From contig MFFN01000004.1 in NCBI GenBank assembly GCA_001777915.1, forward strand, positions 551,744-615,743: a stretch of DNA of 64,000 nt, in the 5' to 3' direction. The translations under genes were made by a program, and so were the position numbers. The stretch is from Candidatus Edwardsbacteria bacterium RifOxyA12_full_54_48 (GTDB taxonomy: Bacteria > Edwardsbacteria > AC1 > EtOH8). A model generated the notes under the pieces. That model was not told the DNA's origin, did no database searches, and saw nothing but the letters and a program-made list of their open reading frames with translations. Positions 51,895 through 61,300 of this stretch are shown here, in pieces (position 1 is the first letter of the stretch; each line of letters starts with the position of its first letter).

Positions 51895-51923
51895 TTGACT
51901 TGCCATAAAAAAGGGTATATATT
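51895..51923 (+). promoter_or_regulatory. Promoter of the exported DUF362/GGDEF operon
   Basis: TTGACT (51895-51900), 17-base spacer, TATATT (51918-51923), 26 bases before the first ATG. Confidence 0.72.
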
Positions 51924-51948
51924 GATAAACGGTTTGAAATAGTTTCTA

Positions 51949-53034
51949 ATGAATAATGCGATTTTCATGAAAAAGAACCTTATTTTTATTGCCACCATAG
52001 CCTTGCTGACTGGGCAGATTGCCCTGGCCCAAAAGACTTCGCCGGTCTACTTCACCAAGGACCTTTCCGGCCAGGGAGTGCTCAAGGTCTACCGGATGAT
52101 CAAGGACCAGGTGAAGGGCAAGGTGGCGGTCAAGGTGCATTTCGGAGAGGAGGGTAATAAAAATTACCTCAAGCCCGAACTGTCAAAACCCTTGGTGGAA
52201 CTTTTAAAGGCCACTTATGTGGAGACCAACGTGCTGTATTCCGGACCGCGCCAGAAAACAGAATCGCATCTTAAACTGGCCAAGGCCCATGGCTTCGGCT
52301 TTGCGCCGATAGACATCCTGGACTCCGAGGGCGAAAAGGCCTATGCCTGCAGCACCGCCTGCTACACCCGGGTGCTGGCCGGCAGCCACATGGACCGTTA
52401 CAGCACCTTCATCATCTTCAGCCATTTCAAGGGGCACGGACTGGCCGGGTTCGGGGGGGCCATCAAGAACGTGGCCATGGGGCTGGCCTCCCGGATGGGC
52501 AAGCGGGCCATGCACGCCGACTACGTGCCCGATTATGATACCTCCAAGTGCATTCGCTGCGGGGCCTGCGTCAAGCAGTGTCCGGCCGGGGCCATCTCCA
52601 TCAATCCCCTCAAGATAGACACCAGAAAGTGCATCGGATGCGGCCAGTGTCTCAAAGACTGTCCGGTGGAGGCTTTTGAGGCCAGCAAGGACCGGATAAG
52701 CTCCGAACTCTTCAATAAAAGATTGGTGGAATACGCCAAGGTGCTGGCCGACAGCAACCATTTCGTCTACATCAATGTGCTGGCCAACCTCTCGCCGGAC
52801 TGCGACTGTTCGGGGAGAGCCCGAAAGCCGTTCACCGGGGATATCGGGATCCTGTCCTCCACCGACCTGGTGGCCATCGAGCAGGCCAGCCTGGACCTGG
52901 TGAATAAGGCCCACAATTGCCAGGACGCCTTCCTCAAGGAGAGCGGCCGGAGCGGCAACATCCAGATAGAATACGCTGAGAAACTGGGGATGGGCAGCCG
53001 GAAGTACCGCTTGGTGAACCTCGATGGCAGATAG
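51949..53034 (+). CDS. Exported DUF362 protein with two 4Fe-4S clusters
   Basis: A 361-residue protein. A signal peptide (KKNLIFIATIALLTGQIALAQ) is present with either start: ATG 51949, or ATG 51967, which gives a more standard n-region. The DUF362 core is CSTACYTRVLAG...IIFSHFKGHGLAGFGGAIKNVAMGLAS, followed by a bacterial ferredoxin pair: CIRCGACVKQCPAGAI and CIGCGQCLKDCPVEAF, then CDCSGRARKPFTGDIGIL. A periplasmic ferredoxin-containing DUF362 protein is unusual because Fe-S proteins are usually folded in the cytoplasm; the signal is Sec-type without a twin-arginine. It is 5 bases before the GGDEF gene. Confidence 0.88.
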   Translation: MNNAIFMKKNLIFIATIALLTGQIALAQKTSPVYFTKDLSGQGVLKVYRMIKDQVKGKVAVKVHFGEEGNKNYLKPELSKPLVELLKATYVETNVLYSGPRQKTESHLKLAKAHGFGFAPIDILDSEGEKAYACSTACYTRVLAGSHMDRYSTFIIFSHFKGHGLAGFGGAIKNVAMGLASRMGKRAMHADYVPDYDTSKCIRCGACVKQCPAGAISINPLKIDTRKCIGCGQCLKDCPVEAFEASKDRISSELFNKRLVEYAKVLADSNHFVYINVLANLSPDCDCSGRARKPFTGDIGILSSTDLVAIEQASLDLVNKAHNCQDAFLKESGRSGNIQIEYAEKLGMGSRKYRLVNLDGR

Positions 53035-53039
53035 GCCGG

Positions 53040-53885
53040 ATGAAGAGGCTTTTTAACATAATAGACGGGCTGCCCAAGCCCTGGGTGATCGTTGCCAGTT
53101 TTTTAATGGTGGTTCTATTGGGGCTGGTAGATCACTGGACCGGCCCTCTGTGGGCCTTCTCCGCCTTCGACTGGTTTCCGGTGGCTCTGGCCGCCTGGTT
53201 CATAGGACTGGGCTGGGGGCTGGCAGTGGCCCTGACCGGAGCGGCGGTGTGGCTTATCGCCGACATCACCGGCGTAAGCAATTACAGTCACCCAATGATG
53301 CCATTGTGGAACACGGCCGCCCGGCTGACCGCCTTTCTGGTAATGGCCTACGCACTCTCGGCCCTTCGCCGGACCCTGGGGTCCGAGCGGCACCTGGCCC
53401 GCAACGACTTCCTGACCGATGCCGCCAACAGCCGCTGTTTCTCCGAGGCGGCCGAAAGGGCCATTGAGCAGGCCAAGAGGGACGGGACCAGGATAGCCCT
53501 GGCCTATATCGATCTGGATAATTTCAAGGGCATCAATGACACCTTTGGGCACAGCGTGGGCGATCAACTGCTAAAACTGGTGGCGGAGATAATCAAAAAG
53601 AATTTGCGGGATGGCGATCTGGTAGCCAGGCTGGGCGGCGATGAGTTTGGGGTGCTGCTGCCGATGGCCACCGAGGATTCGGTTCTGGCTGTCATGGAAA
53701 GGATGAGGGAACATTTCATGGCGGAGGTTAAAACTAGGAAATGGCCGGTAAGCTTCAGCATGGGGCTGGTGCTGTTTAAAAAACTGCCCGATAATGTTGA
53801 TGAGATGATCAAACAAGCCGACAACCTGATGTATACGGTCAAGGGCAGCGGAAAGAACGGTATAAAATTCATAGTGTATCAATGA
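53040..53885 (+). CDS. Membrane-bound diguanylate cyclase (GGDEF)
   Basis: A 281-residue protein. Residues ~15-110 carry four predicted membrane helices, similar to MASE/DUF4118-like sensor domains; residues ~120-281 form the GGDEF domain with LAYIDLDNFKGINDTFGHSVGDQLLK and the active motif VARLGGDEFGVLLP, so it should make cyclic di-GMP. The N-terminal helices include FSAFDWFPVALAAWFIGLGWGLAVALTGAAVWLIADITG. No inhibitory RxxD site was looked for in detail. It follows the DUF362 gene by 5 bases. Confidence 0.93.
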   Translation: MKRLFNIIDGLPKPWVIVASFLMVVLLGLVDHWTGPLWAFSAFDWFPVALAAWFIGLGWGLAVALTGAAVWLIADITGVSNYSHPMMPLWNTAARLTAFLVMAYALSALRRTLGSERHLARNDFLTDAANSRCFSEAAERAIEQAKRDGTRIALAYIDLDNFKGINDTFGHSVGDQLLKLVAEIIKKNLRDGDLVARLGGDEFGVLLPMATEDSVLAVMERMREHFMAEVKTRKWPVSFSMGLVLFKKLPDNVDEMIKQADNLMYTVKGSGKNGIKFIVYQ

Positions 53886-53904
53886 TAGTGAAAGGAAGAC
53901 GGCA

Positions 53905-55713
53905 ATGAACAATCAGATCTTATTTTTTGCCTCACTTTTGCTGATGGTCTCCAATGCGGCCTGGGCCAAGCCGAACGACAGGGCCCCGGCCGATATCGAA
54001 GATCTCTTTAAGGGATATTTCCGGGAGAACATGGAGCTGTCTCCGGAGACCGCCAGCTCGCTGGGGCTGACACCGGCGATGGGCTATCCGGTCAACAACG
54101 ACAAACTGGACGACGACTCCGAGGAGGTCCTGGAGAGGGCCTATGCCATGAACCGGAAATACCGCCAGTGGCTTAAAAGTTACGACCTTAAAAAGCTCAC
54201 CCCTTCCCAGAGGATGGACGCCGAACTGCTGGCCTGGCAGCTGGACCGGATCCTGGACGGCTACAAATACCGCTATCACAATTACGTGGTCACCCCCATG
54301 CAGGGGGTCCACGCCACCCTGGTCACCGTGATGACCGAATACCACAATATCTCCAACCGCCAGGATGCCCTGGATTATCTGGCCCGCCTGGAAAAGATCG
54401 AAAAGAGGCTGGACCAATCGGCCGCCCGGATGCAATTGCAGTTCAAGAAAGGCATCCATCCCACGACCGGCATATTCCAGCATATCGGGCAGATGATGTC
54501 AGAATTCGTCGCCGCGCCGCCGGACAGCAATCTTTACTACACCTCCCTGAGCAACCGCATTGGACCTTTGAACGACATCCCCGGGGCCGAGAGGACCCAG
54601 ATGCTGGATAAGGCCAAAAAGACAGTGACCGAAAGCATCTACCCCGCTTACCGGCGATACCTCTCGCAGCTGCAGGAATTGGGGGCCAAGGCCGGGCAGA
54701 ACCCGGGAGCGTGGAAATTACCGGACGGCGATAAATATTACCGATACTGCCTGCGCAAACACACCAGCACCAAACTGTCCCCGGACCAGATCCACCAACT
54801 GGGGTTAAAGGAGGTGGCCCGGATCCAGGCCGAGGTCAATATCCTGCTGGACTCGCTGGGCATTCCGGCGGCCCGGAACTTCAGCGATCGCTTGAACCAA
54901 TACCGGCAAACCCTCAATTCACCGGAGAACCGGGATAAATTCACCTATCCCGCCACCCCCAACGGCAAAAGACAGGTGATCAAGGATTACCAGGCCATCA
55001 TCGATGACACCTGGGAAAGGCTGCCGGCATTGTTCGCCCTGATACCCAGGACAAAGGTCTCCGCCCAGCCGGTGCCGCAGTTCAAGGAGGCCTCCGGCGC
55101 CACCTATTACGAGCCCGGCTCACTGGACGGCCGGCGCCAGGGCACTTTCTATGTCAATCAGGGCTGGCTGCCCTTGAAGCCCAATATGGCCACCCTGGCC
55201 TACCACGAGGCCATCCCCGGTCATCATTTCCAGATCGCTTTGCAGCAGGAGATGCCGGACAACCGGATATTCAAGGCCCTGTTCTTCATTCCGGGCTTCG
55301 GCGAGGGCTGGGCGCTGTATTCCGAGCGGCTGGCCAAGGAGCAGGGCTGGCTGCCCGACGCCTATTCCCGCCTGGGCTACCTCAACTCCGAACTTTTCCG
55401 GGCGGTGCGGCTGGTGCTGGATACCGGCATCCACCAGAAAAGATGGACCCTGGAGCAGGCCGCCGGATACATGAAGGACAACCTGGGCTGGGCCGGTTAC
55501 GGCGAACTGGGGCGCTACAGCGTCTGGCCGGGCCAGGCCTGCTCCTACAAGGTGGGCGAGCTGAAGATCGTCGAACTGCGGGAGAGGACCAAAGCCAAAC
55601 TGGGAGGCAAATTCGACATCAAGGAATTCCACCGGATGGTGCTGCAACAGGGCAGCATCCCGCTGGAGATGCTGGAGAAACTGACCGACGATTTCATACA
55701 GCGCAGCAGCTGA
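53905..55713 (+). CDS. DUF885 family exported metallopeptidase-like protein
   Basis: A 602-residue protein with a signal peptide (MNNQILFFASLLLMVSNAAWA). The helical DUF885 architecture is seen in YRQWLKSYDLKKLTPSQRMDAELLAWQLDR and YHNYVVTPMQGVHATLV; the catalytic pattern is LAYHEAIPGHHFQIALQQEM (residues ~431-450), followed by FGEGWALYSERL. Such HExxxGHH proteins are M3/M32-like zinc peptidases. The C-terminal PGQACSYKVGELKIVELRERTKAKLG is also family-typical. It lies 20 bases after the GGDEF gene, likely co-transcribed. Substrate unknown. Confidence 0.9.
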   Translation: MNNQILFFASLLLMVSNAAWAKPNDRAPADIEDLFKGYFRENMELSPETASSLGLTPAMGYPVNNDKLDDDSEEVLERAYAMNRKYRQWLKSYDLKKLTPSQRMDAELLAWQLDRILDGYKYRYHNYVVTPMQGVHATLVTVMTEYHNISNRQDALDYLARLEKIEKRLDQSAARMQLQFKKGIHPTTGIFQHIGQMMSEFVAAPPDSNLYYTSLSNRIGPLNDIPGAERTQMLDKAKKTVTESIYPAYRRYLSQLQELGAKAGQNPGAWKLPDGDKYYRYCLRKHTSTKLSPDQIHQLGLKEVARIQAEVNILLDSLGIPAARNFSDRLNQYRQTLNSPENRDKFTYPATPNGKRQVIKDYQAIIDDTWERLPALFALIPRTKVSAQPVPQFKEASGATYYEPGSLDGRRQGTFYVNQGWLPLKPNMATLAYHEAIPGHHFQIALQQEMPDNRIFKALFFIPGFGEGWALYSERLAKEQGWLPDAYSRLGYLNSELFRAVRLVLDTGIHQKRWTLEQAAGYMKDNLGWAGYGELGRYSVWPGQACSYKVGELKIVELRERTKAKLGGKFDIKEFHRMVLQQGSIPLEMLEKLTDDFIQRSS

Positions 55714-55812
55714 TGAAAACCGGGCGGGCTAATTATTTAAGTGGAATTATCCAGGCGGTTTTGCTATGATATCAGGATGATTGTTAATCTTAGCGCCTTG
55801 AGTCTGAGGGGA

Positions 55813-56220
55813 ATGAACATTTACCCGATAAAGCGCCGGCGGTTGTTTATAGGTCTGGCCCTGATCCTGGTCGGCCTCTGGGGATGCACCAACAGCAAGC
55901 CGGTCAGGCCGGAGAATGCTTCGGTGATCTATGCCAGCATCGCCAACATATATTTTACCGAACCCTCCCAGGAGATAAGTTTTGCCCTGAGGTATCTGGG
56001 GGGCTACGGTTCGCTGGCCTGGCATGTATCCAGCAAGCCGGACTGGGTGGAGCTGTTTCCCGACAGCGGATACCTGACCGGCGAGTTCCAGTATGTGACC
56101 GCCAGGCTGAACGGAGCGGTGGTGGCCTATCTGGCCAAGGGCACGTACAGCGGCCTGCTCACCATTTACTCCAGCGAGGGGTCCAAGGACATCCCTGTCA
56201 CTTTCGTCTACAGCAAATAA
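55813..56220 (+). CDS. BACON-like lipoprotein
   Basis: A 135-residue lipoprotein if started at ATG 55813 (MNIYPIKRRRLF); ATG 55777 gives 12 more residues. GAGGGGA is directly upstream. Lipobox LWGC at Cys25 is followed by one BACON-like immunoglobulin domain: ISFALRYLGGYGSLAWHVSSKPDWVELFPDSGYLTGEF...GTYSGLLTIYSSEGSKDIPVTFVY, a fold found in carbohydrate-active and surface proteins of Bacteroidota. It is 14 bases before the heptose gene but functionally unrelated as far as can be seen. Confidence 0.72.
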   Translation: MNIYPIKRRRLFIGLALILVGLWGCTNSKPVRPENASVIYASIANIYFTEPSQEISFALRYLGGYGSLAWHVSSKPDWVELFPDSGYLTGEFQYVTARLNGAVVAYLAKGTYSGLLTIYSSEGSKDIPVTFVYSK

Positions 56221-56234
56221 TAAGCAAGGATATC

Positions 56235-56720
56235 ATGGACCAGAAGATCATTACCCTGCCGGAATTGTCGGCCATCCGCCAAAGGGTCAAAAAGGAACAT
56301 AAGAAAGTGGTCTTCACCAACGGGGTGTTCGACCTGCTGCACCGGGGGCATGTGGAGTATCTGCAGAAGGCCAGGCAGCTGGGGGACATGCTTATCATCG
56401 GTCTGAATTCCGATGCCTCGGTGCACGCCATCAAAGGGCCCCAGCGTCCTCTGGTGAGCCAAGAGGACCGGGCAACGGTGCTGGCGGCCCTGGCCTGCGT
56501 GGATCATATCGTCTATTTCGATGAGGACACCCCGGCCGAGCTGATCGAGGCCATCCTGCCGGACATCCTGGTGAAAGGGGCCGATTATTCGATCGAGCAG
56601 ATAGTAGGCGCCGAGGCGGTGCTGAAGAACGGCGGGCAGGTGATACCCATCGAGCTGACGCCGGGGAGGTCCACCTCCGAACTGATCAGAAAGATCGCGG
56701 AGAGTTACGGCAGGGAGTGA
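56235..56720 (+). CDS. rfaE2: D-glycero-beta-D-manno-heptose 1-phosphate adenylyltransferase (HldE C-half / RfaE2)
   Basis: A 161-residue nucleotidyltransferase. Start at ATG 56235, with AAGGA seven bases upstream. Motifs: VVFTNGVFDLLHRGHVEYLQKARQLGD (HxGH) and SDASVHAIKGPQRPL, then RATVLAALACVDHIVYFDEDTP and LVKGADY. It activates heptose-1-phosphate with ATP to ADP-heptose for LPS inner core. In E. coli it is fused to the kinase half; here it stands alone. The kinase, epimerase and heptosyltransferases are outside the window. It supports an LPS-bearing outer membrane. Confidence 0.93.
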   Translation: MDQKIITLPELSAIRQRVKKEHKKVVFTNGVFDLLHRGHVEYLQKARQLGDMLIIGLNSDASVHAIKGPQRPLVSQEDRATVLAALACVDHIVYFDEDTPAELIEAILPDILVKGADYSIEQIVGAEAVLKNGGQVIPIELTPGRSTSELIRKIAESYGRE

Positions 56721-56777
56721 AGTTTAACCAGTATTTAACCTAAAATAAAAACACAGGTTTCTAATTCATAAAAACCC

Positions 56778-57365
56778 GTGTCGGCCAACGGTAAAAAATA
56801 TCACCGGCGATCCATCCGCCTTCCGGAATACGATTATGGCCAGGAGGGGGCGTATTATGTGACAATCTGCGCCCAGGATCGCAAATGTATTTTCGGGCAA
56901 ATAAAAAACGGCCGGATGCAATTGAACGAATGGGGATCGATGGTACATTCGTTCTGGGAAAGATTGCCGGAACATTATTGCGGGTTGGTCTTGGATTCCT
57001 TTGTCATAATGCCCAATCACGTTCATTTTATAATTATCATTGCCAACGATGTTGTTCCGCGGGGTAGGGGCGAGGTCACCTCGCCCCTAGGGGACGGTGA
57101 TAATAATTTAGTAATGGGCGAGGTGACCTCGCCCCTACGGGATTCGGCAAAACATACATTAGGACAGGTATTGGCATTTTATAAATATCAAACGACAAAG
57201 GCAATTAATCTGGCAAATAGCACGCCAGGGCGTAAAATATGGCAACGAAATTATTTTGAACATATCATCCGCAATGAAAGATCTTATAATGAGATCAGAA
57301 AATATATCATAGAAAATCCCAGATATTGGGCCGCAGACGATGAAAATCCCGAACGAAAATCATAA
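56778..57365 (+). CDS. REP-associated tyrosine transposase (RAYT, IS200/IS605-like) carrying two palindromes in frame
   Basis: A 195-residue protein started at GTG 56778. Family pieces: RRSIRLPEYDYGQEGAYYVTICAQDRKCIFGQI, the HUH motif VIMPNHVHFI, and WQRNYFEHIIRNERSYNEIRKYIIENP. RAYTs act on single-stranded hairpins of REP/BIME elements and are single-copy, domesticated relatives of IS200 transposases. Residues ~94-120 (VVPRGRGEVTSPL, then VMGEVTSPLRDSAK) are encoded by two REP palindromes. The frame remains open through both. Confidence 0.85.
   Translation: MSANGKKYHRRSIRLPEYDYGQEGAYYVTICAQDRKCIFGQIKNGRMQLNEWGSMVHSFWERLPEHYCGLVLDSFVIMPNHVHFIIIIANDVVPRGRGEVTSPLGDGDNNLVMGEVTSPLRDSAKHTLGQVLAFYKYQTTKAINLANSTPGRKIWQRNYFEHIIRNERSYNEIRKYIIENPRYWAADDENPERKS
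57064..57090. repeat. REP-like palindrome inside the RAYT gene (copy 3)
   Basis: TAGGGGCGAGGT and ACCTCGCCCCTA arms form a nearly perfect hairpin in the middle of the transposase gene, after the HUH region. Confidence 0.88.
57116..57138. repeat. REP-like palindrome inside the RAYT gene (copy 4)
   Basis: GGGCGAGGT and ACCTCGCCC arms, followed by CTACGGGAT, as after copy 2. It is separated from copy 3 by 25 bases. Confidence 0.88.
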
Positions 57366-57380
57366 AAGGAGATAAAATAA

Positions 57381-57593
57381 ATGGAATGCTGGCATTGCGA
57401 ACGGCCGGCCAATGCGGTCTGCAGTTTCTGCGGGCGCTCGGTCTGCAAGGAACACGCCAAGACCCTGCCCATCGTCCTGACCATGTACCGCGACAAGCAG
57501 GACAAACTGAAGGGCCTGGCGGTATCGGACTCGGTATATTGCGGGGTGTGCCATCCCAAGGACGAGCCGGTGGACCTGGACGATATCGGGTAA
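57381..57593 (+). CDS. Small B-box-like zinc-finger protein (70 aa)
   Basis: A 70-residue protein with AAAGGAGA 10 bases upstream. The pattern CWHCERPANAVCSFCGRSVCKEHAKTLP and a later CGVCHPKD provides seven to eight Cys/His ligands, as in B-box and similar treble-clef zinc fingers. The fold is clear, the partner is not. It follows the RAYT gene by 15 bases and precedes the leader-like protein at 57681. Confidence 0.75.
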   Translation: MECWHCERPANAVCSFCGRSVCKEHAKTLPIVLTMYRDKQDKLKGLAVSDSVYCGVCHPKDEPVDLDDIG

Positions 57594-57602
57594 GGCTCCG
57601 GA

Positions 57603-57640
57603 ACGCAGATTACACAGATGGGACAGATCTGCGCAGATCT
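57603..57640. repeat. Intergenic GCAGAT-type repeat
   Basis: ACGCAGATTACACAGATGG is followed by GACAGATCTGCGCAGATC, a short degenerate repeat of the GCAGATNACACAGAT kind frequent in intergenic DNA of some bacteria. It also contains the palindrome AGATCTGCGCAGATCT (57625-57640). Confidence 0.55.
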
Positions 57641-57680
57641 TGTTTTTCGGGTTCTGGTCCTTTAAAACATATTTTATGCT

Positions 57681-58112
57681 ATGACGGATAATCCGGTCTT
57701 AAAAATAATCGAAAAGGCCTTCGGGGACAATTCCCTGCGGCAGAAGCTGCTGTCGGACATGCCGGAAACCCTGAAGAAGCTGGGGGTAAATCTGTCGCCC
57801 GAGCAAATGCAGGAGCTGCTCCGGGCGCTGGACGAGAGCGGGGAGGCTTTCGCTTCCGGGCTGGACCAGAGACTCTCCCAGAGCGGGGTCTCGCTTAATC
57901 CGCATTCATTGCTGCAACAGAGCAAAAAGAAGGCTGGCCAGAAAAAGGATACATTGGATCTGTCTGCGGTGCGCAATTCTTTCGGAGATGCGGAGGTGGT
58001 AAAAGGGAAAAAAGCCCCAGAAGCTCGGGTGAGAGAAGATCATCAAGATATACCGGAGGGCGATGTGTCATACGATCAGGATGAGCCGGATTATGAGGTG
58101 GAGCGGGATTGA
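57681..58112 (+). CDS. Protein with RiPP-leader-like N-terminus (143 aa)
   Basis: A 143-residue, very hydrophilic protein. The first 50 residues (NPVLKIIEKAFGDNSLRQKL, then LSDMPETLKKLGVNLSPEQM) resemble the NHLP/Franean1_4349-type leader of some RiPP precursors, with the FxxKLLxDPxxxLxxxGxxLs pattern. The remainder is charged and has no Cys or other obvious core peptide, so RiPP function is doubtful; it could be a small regulatory or linker protein. No modification enzyme is adjacent. Not in a named family that I recognise. Confidence 0.5.
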   Translation: MTDNPVLKIIEKAFGDNSLRQKLLSDMPETLKKLGVNLSPEQMQELLRALDESGEAFASGLDQRLSQSGVSLNPHSLLQQSKKKAGQKKDTLDLSAVRNSFGDAEVVKGKKAPEARVREDHQDIPEGDVSYDQDEPDYEVERD

Positions 58113-58304
58113 GGTTGCCTAAATGTATAACAGAGGCCCCAAAAGTATTAAATAAATTTGTAACGGTGCTGATGTAAAACGAATATTAATCTTTTATATC
58201 ATAACGTTTTATCTTATTATGATAAATGGAACAATTTTTGCTGTTTGATTAAGTGTCCCCTCTGGATCTGTGAAGGAAAAAATAAACCTTGGGAGGTAAT
58301 TGAT

Positions 58305-61300
58305 ATGAAAACGTCCAAAGCTATTTTACTGCTGTTTGGGGTCATTCTTATTTCCGGCCTGGCCCAGGCACAGTACTACCAGAAGAGCGCGCTGACCACC
58401 GGTATCGGGCCGAAAAATTTCGCCTATAACAGCGACAGCGGCAAGGTGTATGTCTCCAACACCGGGGAGTCCACCATCGGGATCATAAGAAACTATTCCT
58501 ACCAGCCCTGCACCCTGGGCTACAGCCCCGGGCAGATGACCTACAATGCGTTGAGCAGAAAAATGTTCGTGGCCACCGGAGTGGGCTATGTCTACATCCT
58601 CGATGCCGATGCTGACACGGTGGAAACATACCTGACGCCGGGGATGGGCCCGGTGAATCTGGCATACAACAGCGCGGTCAACAAGCTCTACGCCAACTCC
58701 TCGGCCTACGGGCTGTATATCTACAACGGCAGCACCTATTCCCAGCTGAATTATTTCACCGGATTCGAGGGCCGGCTGTACTCCTACCCCGGGACCCAGA
58801 CCTACGTGGCCCACGGCTTTGACAGCCTGATCGGGGTTATCGACGGGGCCGGAGACGGCATAAACGATACCATAGTTTTGGGCGGCGTCACCTCGTACAG
58901 CGAGATGGTGGGCAGCCCCGAGATGCAGAAGCTGTATGTCACCCTGCCGGGCCGCAACCAGGTGGGGATCATCAATGCCGCCACCAACAGCCTGATCACC
59001 ACGGTCAGCGTGGGGGCAGGACCCTCGGCCCTGGCCTACTGCCCGGAGTACAAGAAAACCTACGTGGCCTGTCCGGGGGACATCAACATCTGGGTGATAG
59101 ACAGCATGAATGTGGCCAGTTCTTTTTCACTGGGGGATTCGATCACCGCCGTCTACTACAACCAGGCCAGCAGGCAGGTATGCTTTACCGACCAGAACAA
59201 TTCCATGCTAAGGGTGTGGGATCCCGTCGGGGACTACCTTGTCAAGACCATCAACCTGCCGGTCATCAACCCGGCCGGGGTGTTCGCCGATCCGGCCAGC
59301 GGGGATATCTATGTGTCGCTCACCGGGCTGGGCGGGCCCGGGGCGGTGGCGGTAATGGGCTACGATACGCTGGCTCCCGCCGGGGCCGTCATCTACAACA
59401 CCCCGGACATCATCAACACCGACACCCTGACGGTGTTCTGGAGCCCGGGGGCCGATCCCGGAGGCTCCGGCATTGTGGCCTACGATGTCTACTTTCAGCC
59501 CGACTCCACCGAACCATCCATGAACACTTATTTCCCGCCGGACACCTCGGCGCTCCTGATGCTGAGCAGCGACTCCACCATGTACCACCTGATGGTGGTG
59601 GCCCGGGACAGCGCCGGCAATCCGATCAACGTCGATTATCTCTGGCAGGACAGCGTCTATGTCGATTTCAGCTATGTCCTTCCGGTGGACAGCATTCCCC
59701 CGGCCGCCCCGCTGACCCCCCTGATCTACGGGACAAACCCCGGCTTCTGGCTGAGCTCCGTCTACACCACCGCCCAGCTAAGCTGGGACAACCCCGAGCC
59801 CGGCATCACCAAGGCCTTCTTCAAGCTGGGCTCCCCTCCGGGCTTCGAATTAGACCACCACGATTCCATGTACTCCTCCGGAGGAATGGCCGACACCTTC
59901 TATCTTCCGGTGGACACCCTCAACGGCGACTATCAGCTGTATATCTGGCTGGCCGACAGCTCTGGCAACTCCGGTTACAACAACCCGGCCGCGGTGGGCG
60001 TCAGGCGCGACCTGGACCCGCCCCTCAACACCATGGTCAAGCCGTTCCCCGGCGACACGGCCTACAGCACCAGCTTTCCGGTCAGCTGGACCGGGGGGAT
60101 GGACGCGTTGTCGGGCATCGCCTCCTACCGGCTGAACTACCGGGTGGACACCAGCGGCAGTTGGTACACGGTGATAGATTATCATCCCGATACTTTGGTG
60201 GTCTTCTCCGGGGCGGTCCCGGGCCACCGCTATTATTTCGAGGCGGCGGCCTACGATTCGGCCTACAACCTGGAGACGATATTCAATGTCTCCGAGGCTT
60301 CGGTATTCGTGGCCCTCACCGCCGCCGACACCACCCGGCCGCAGATCATCTCCACCACCCCCGCCCAGGGCGACAGCCTGGTGTCCCTGGGTAACCAGAT
60401 CTATATAAACTTTTCCGAGCCGGTGGATACTCTATCGTTAAGGTTTCACTGCACCCCCGACCCCGGCGGCTGGAACCTTTACTGGGGCTTCAGCCGGGAT
60501 TACCTGATGCTGATCCATAATAATTTATTGCCCGGGACGGTCTACACCATCACGGTGGACTCGCTGGCTGACAGCTCGGGGAATCTTCTGGCCGCCGGCC
60601 CGGTGCCCAATCCCTGGTCTTTTGCCACCAAGCCCAGCATCACCCTGAGCACCGCCTGGCAGGGCGGGGCCTACCGCCTGTTCTCGGTCCCGCTGCTGGC
60701 AACCGACAGCTCGGCCCTTGGGATGCTGGGCGACGATCTGGGGGCCTACGGATCCACCGGCTGGCGCCTGATAGGATATAAGACCGAAGTGGATTCTTTC
60801 ATCGAAAGGCCTTTTATAACCAACGGGCGGGGCTACTGGCTGGCATCGGTCAACAGCGCCTCCCTGGACGTGGCTGGGGCGGTCCACGATTCCTTTGCCT
60901 CGGCGAAGATCCCGATGTTTCCCGGCTGGAACCTGATCGGAACGCCTTTCAACGCCCCGGTGGCGGTGGCCTCCCTCCAGGTGGTTGATACCATCTGGAG
61001 GCCATACAGCGATCCTTCTTCTTGGGACCTGGTCAGCCCCCGGATGTGGCATTACACCGACAATACCCCGGACCTTGTCAACAACGGCGCCTGGGACAGT
61101 TTGTCTCCGGCCGACACCGCCGCCCGGATGAACCCCTGGAAGGGCTATGCCCTGTATGCCGCGACCGGATGCTCGCTTTACATTCAAACCCTGGCCACCA
61201 AGGGAGGCCTGCCGAAGACGGCCCATAACGACTACCGGATTGACTGGCAGTTGGAGGTTAGCGCCGCCAGCGGCCGGGCCTCCGATGGGGGCCTCCGGCT

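Noticed and set aside
56778-57138. CRISPR-like array from the repeated palindromes in the RAYT gene
   Set aside because: Only two copies 25 bases apart, within an open reading frame, with copies elsewhere as single hairpins; no cas genes are present.
57681-58112. Firm RiPP precursor call
   Set aside because: No core peptide pattern and no adjacent maturase; retained only as a weak observation.
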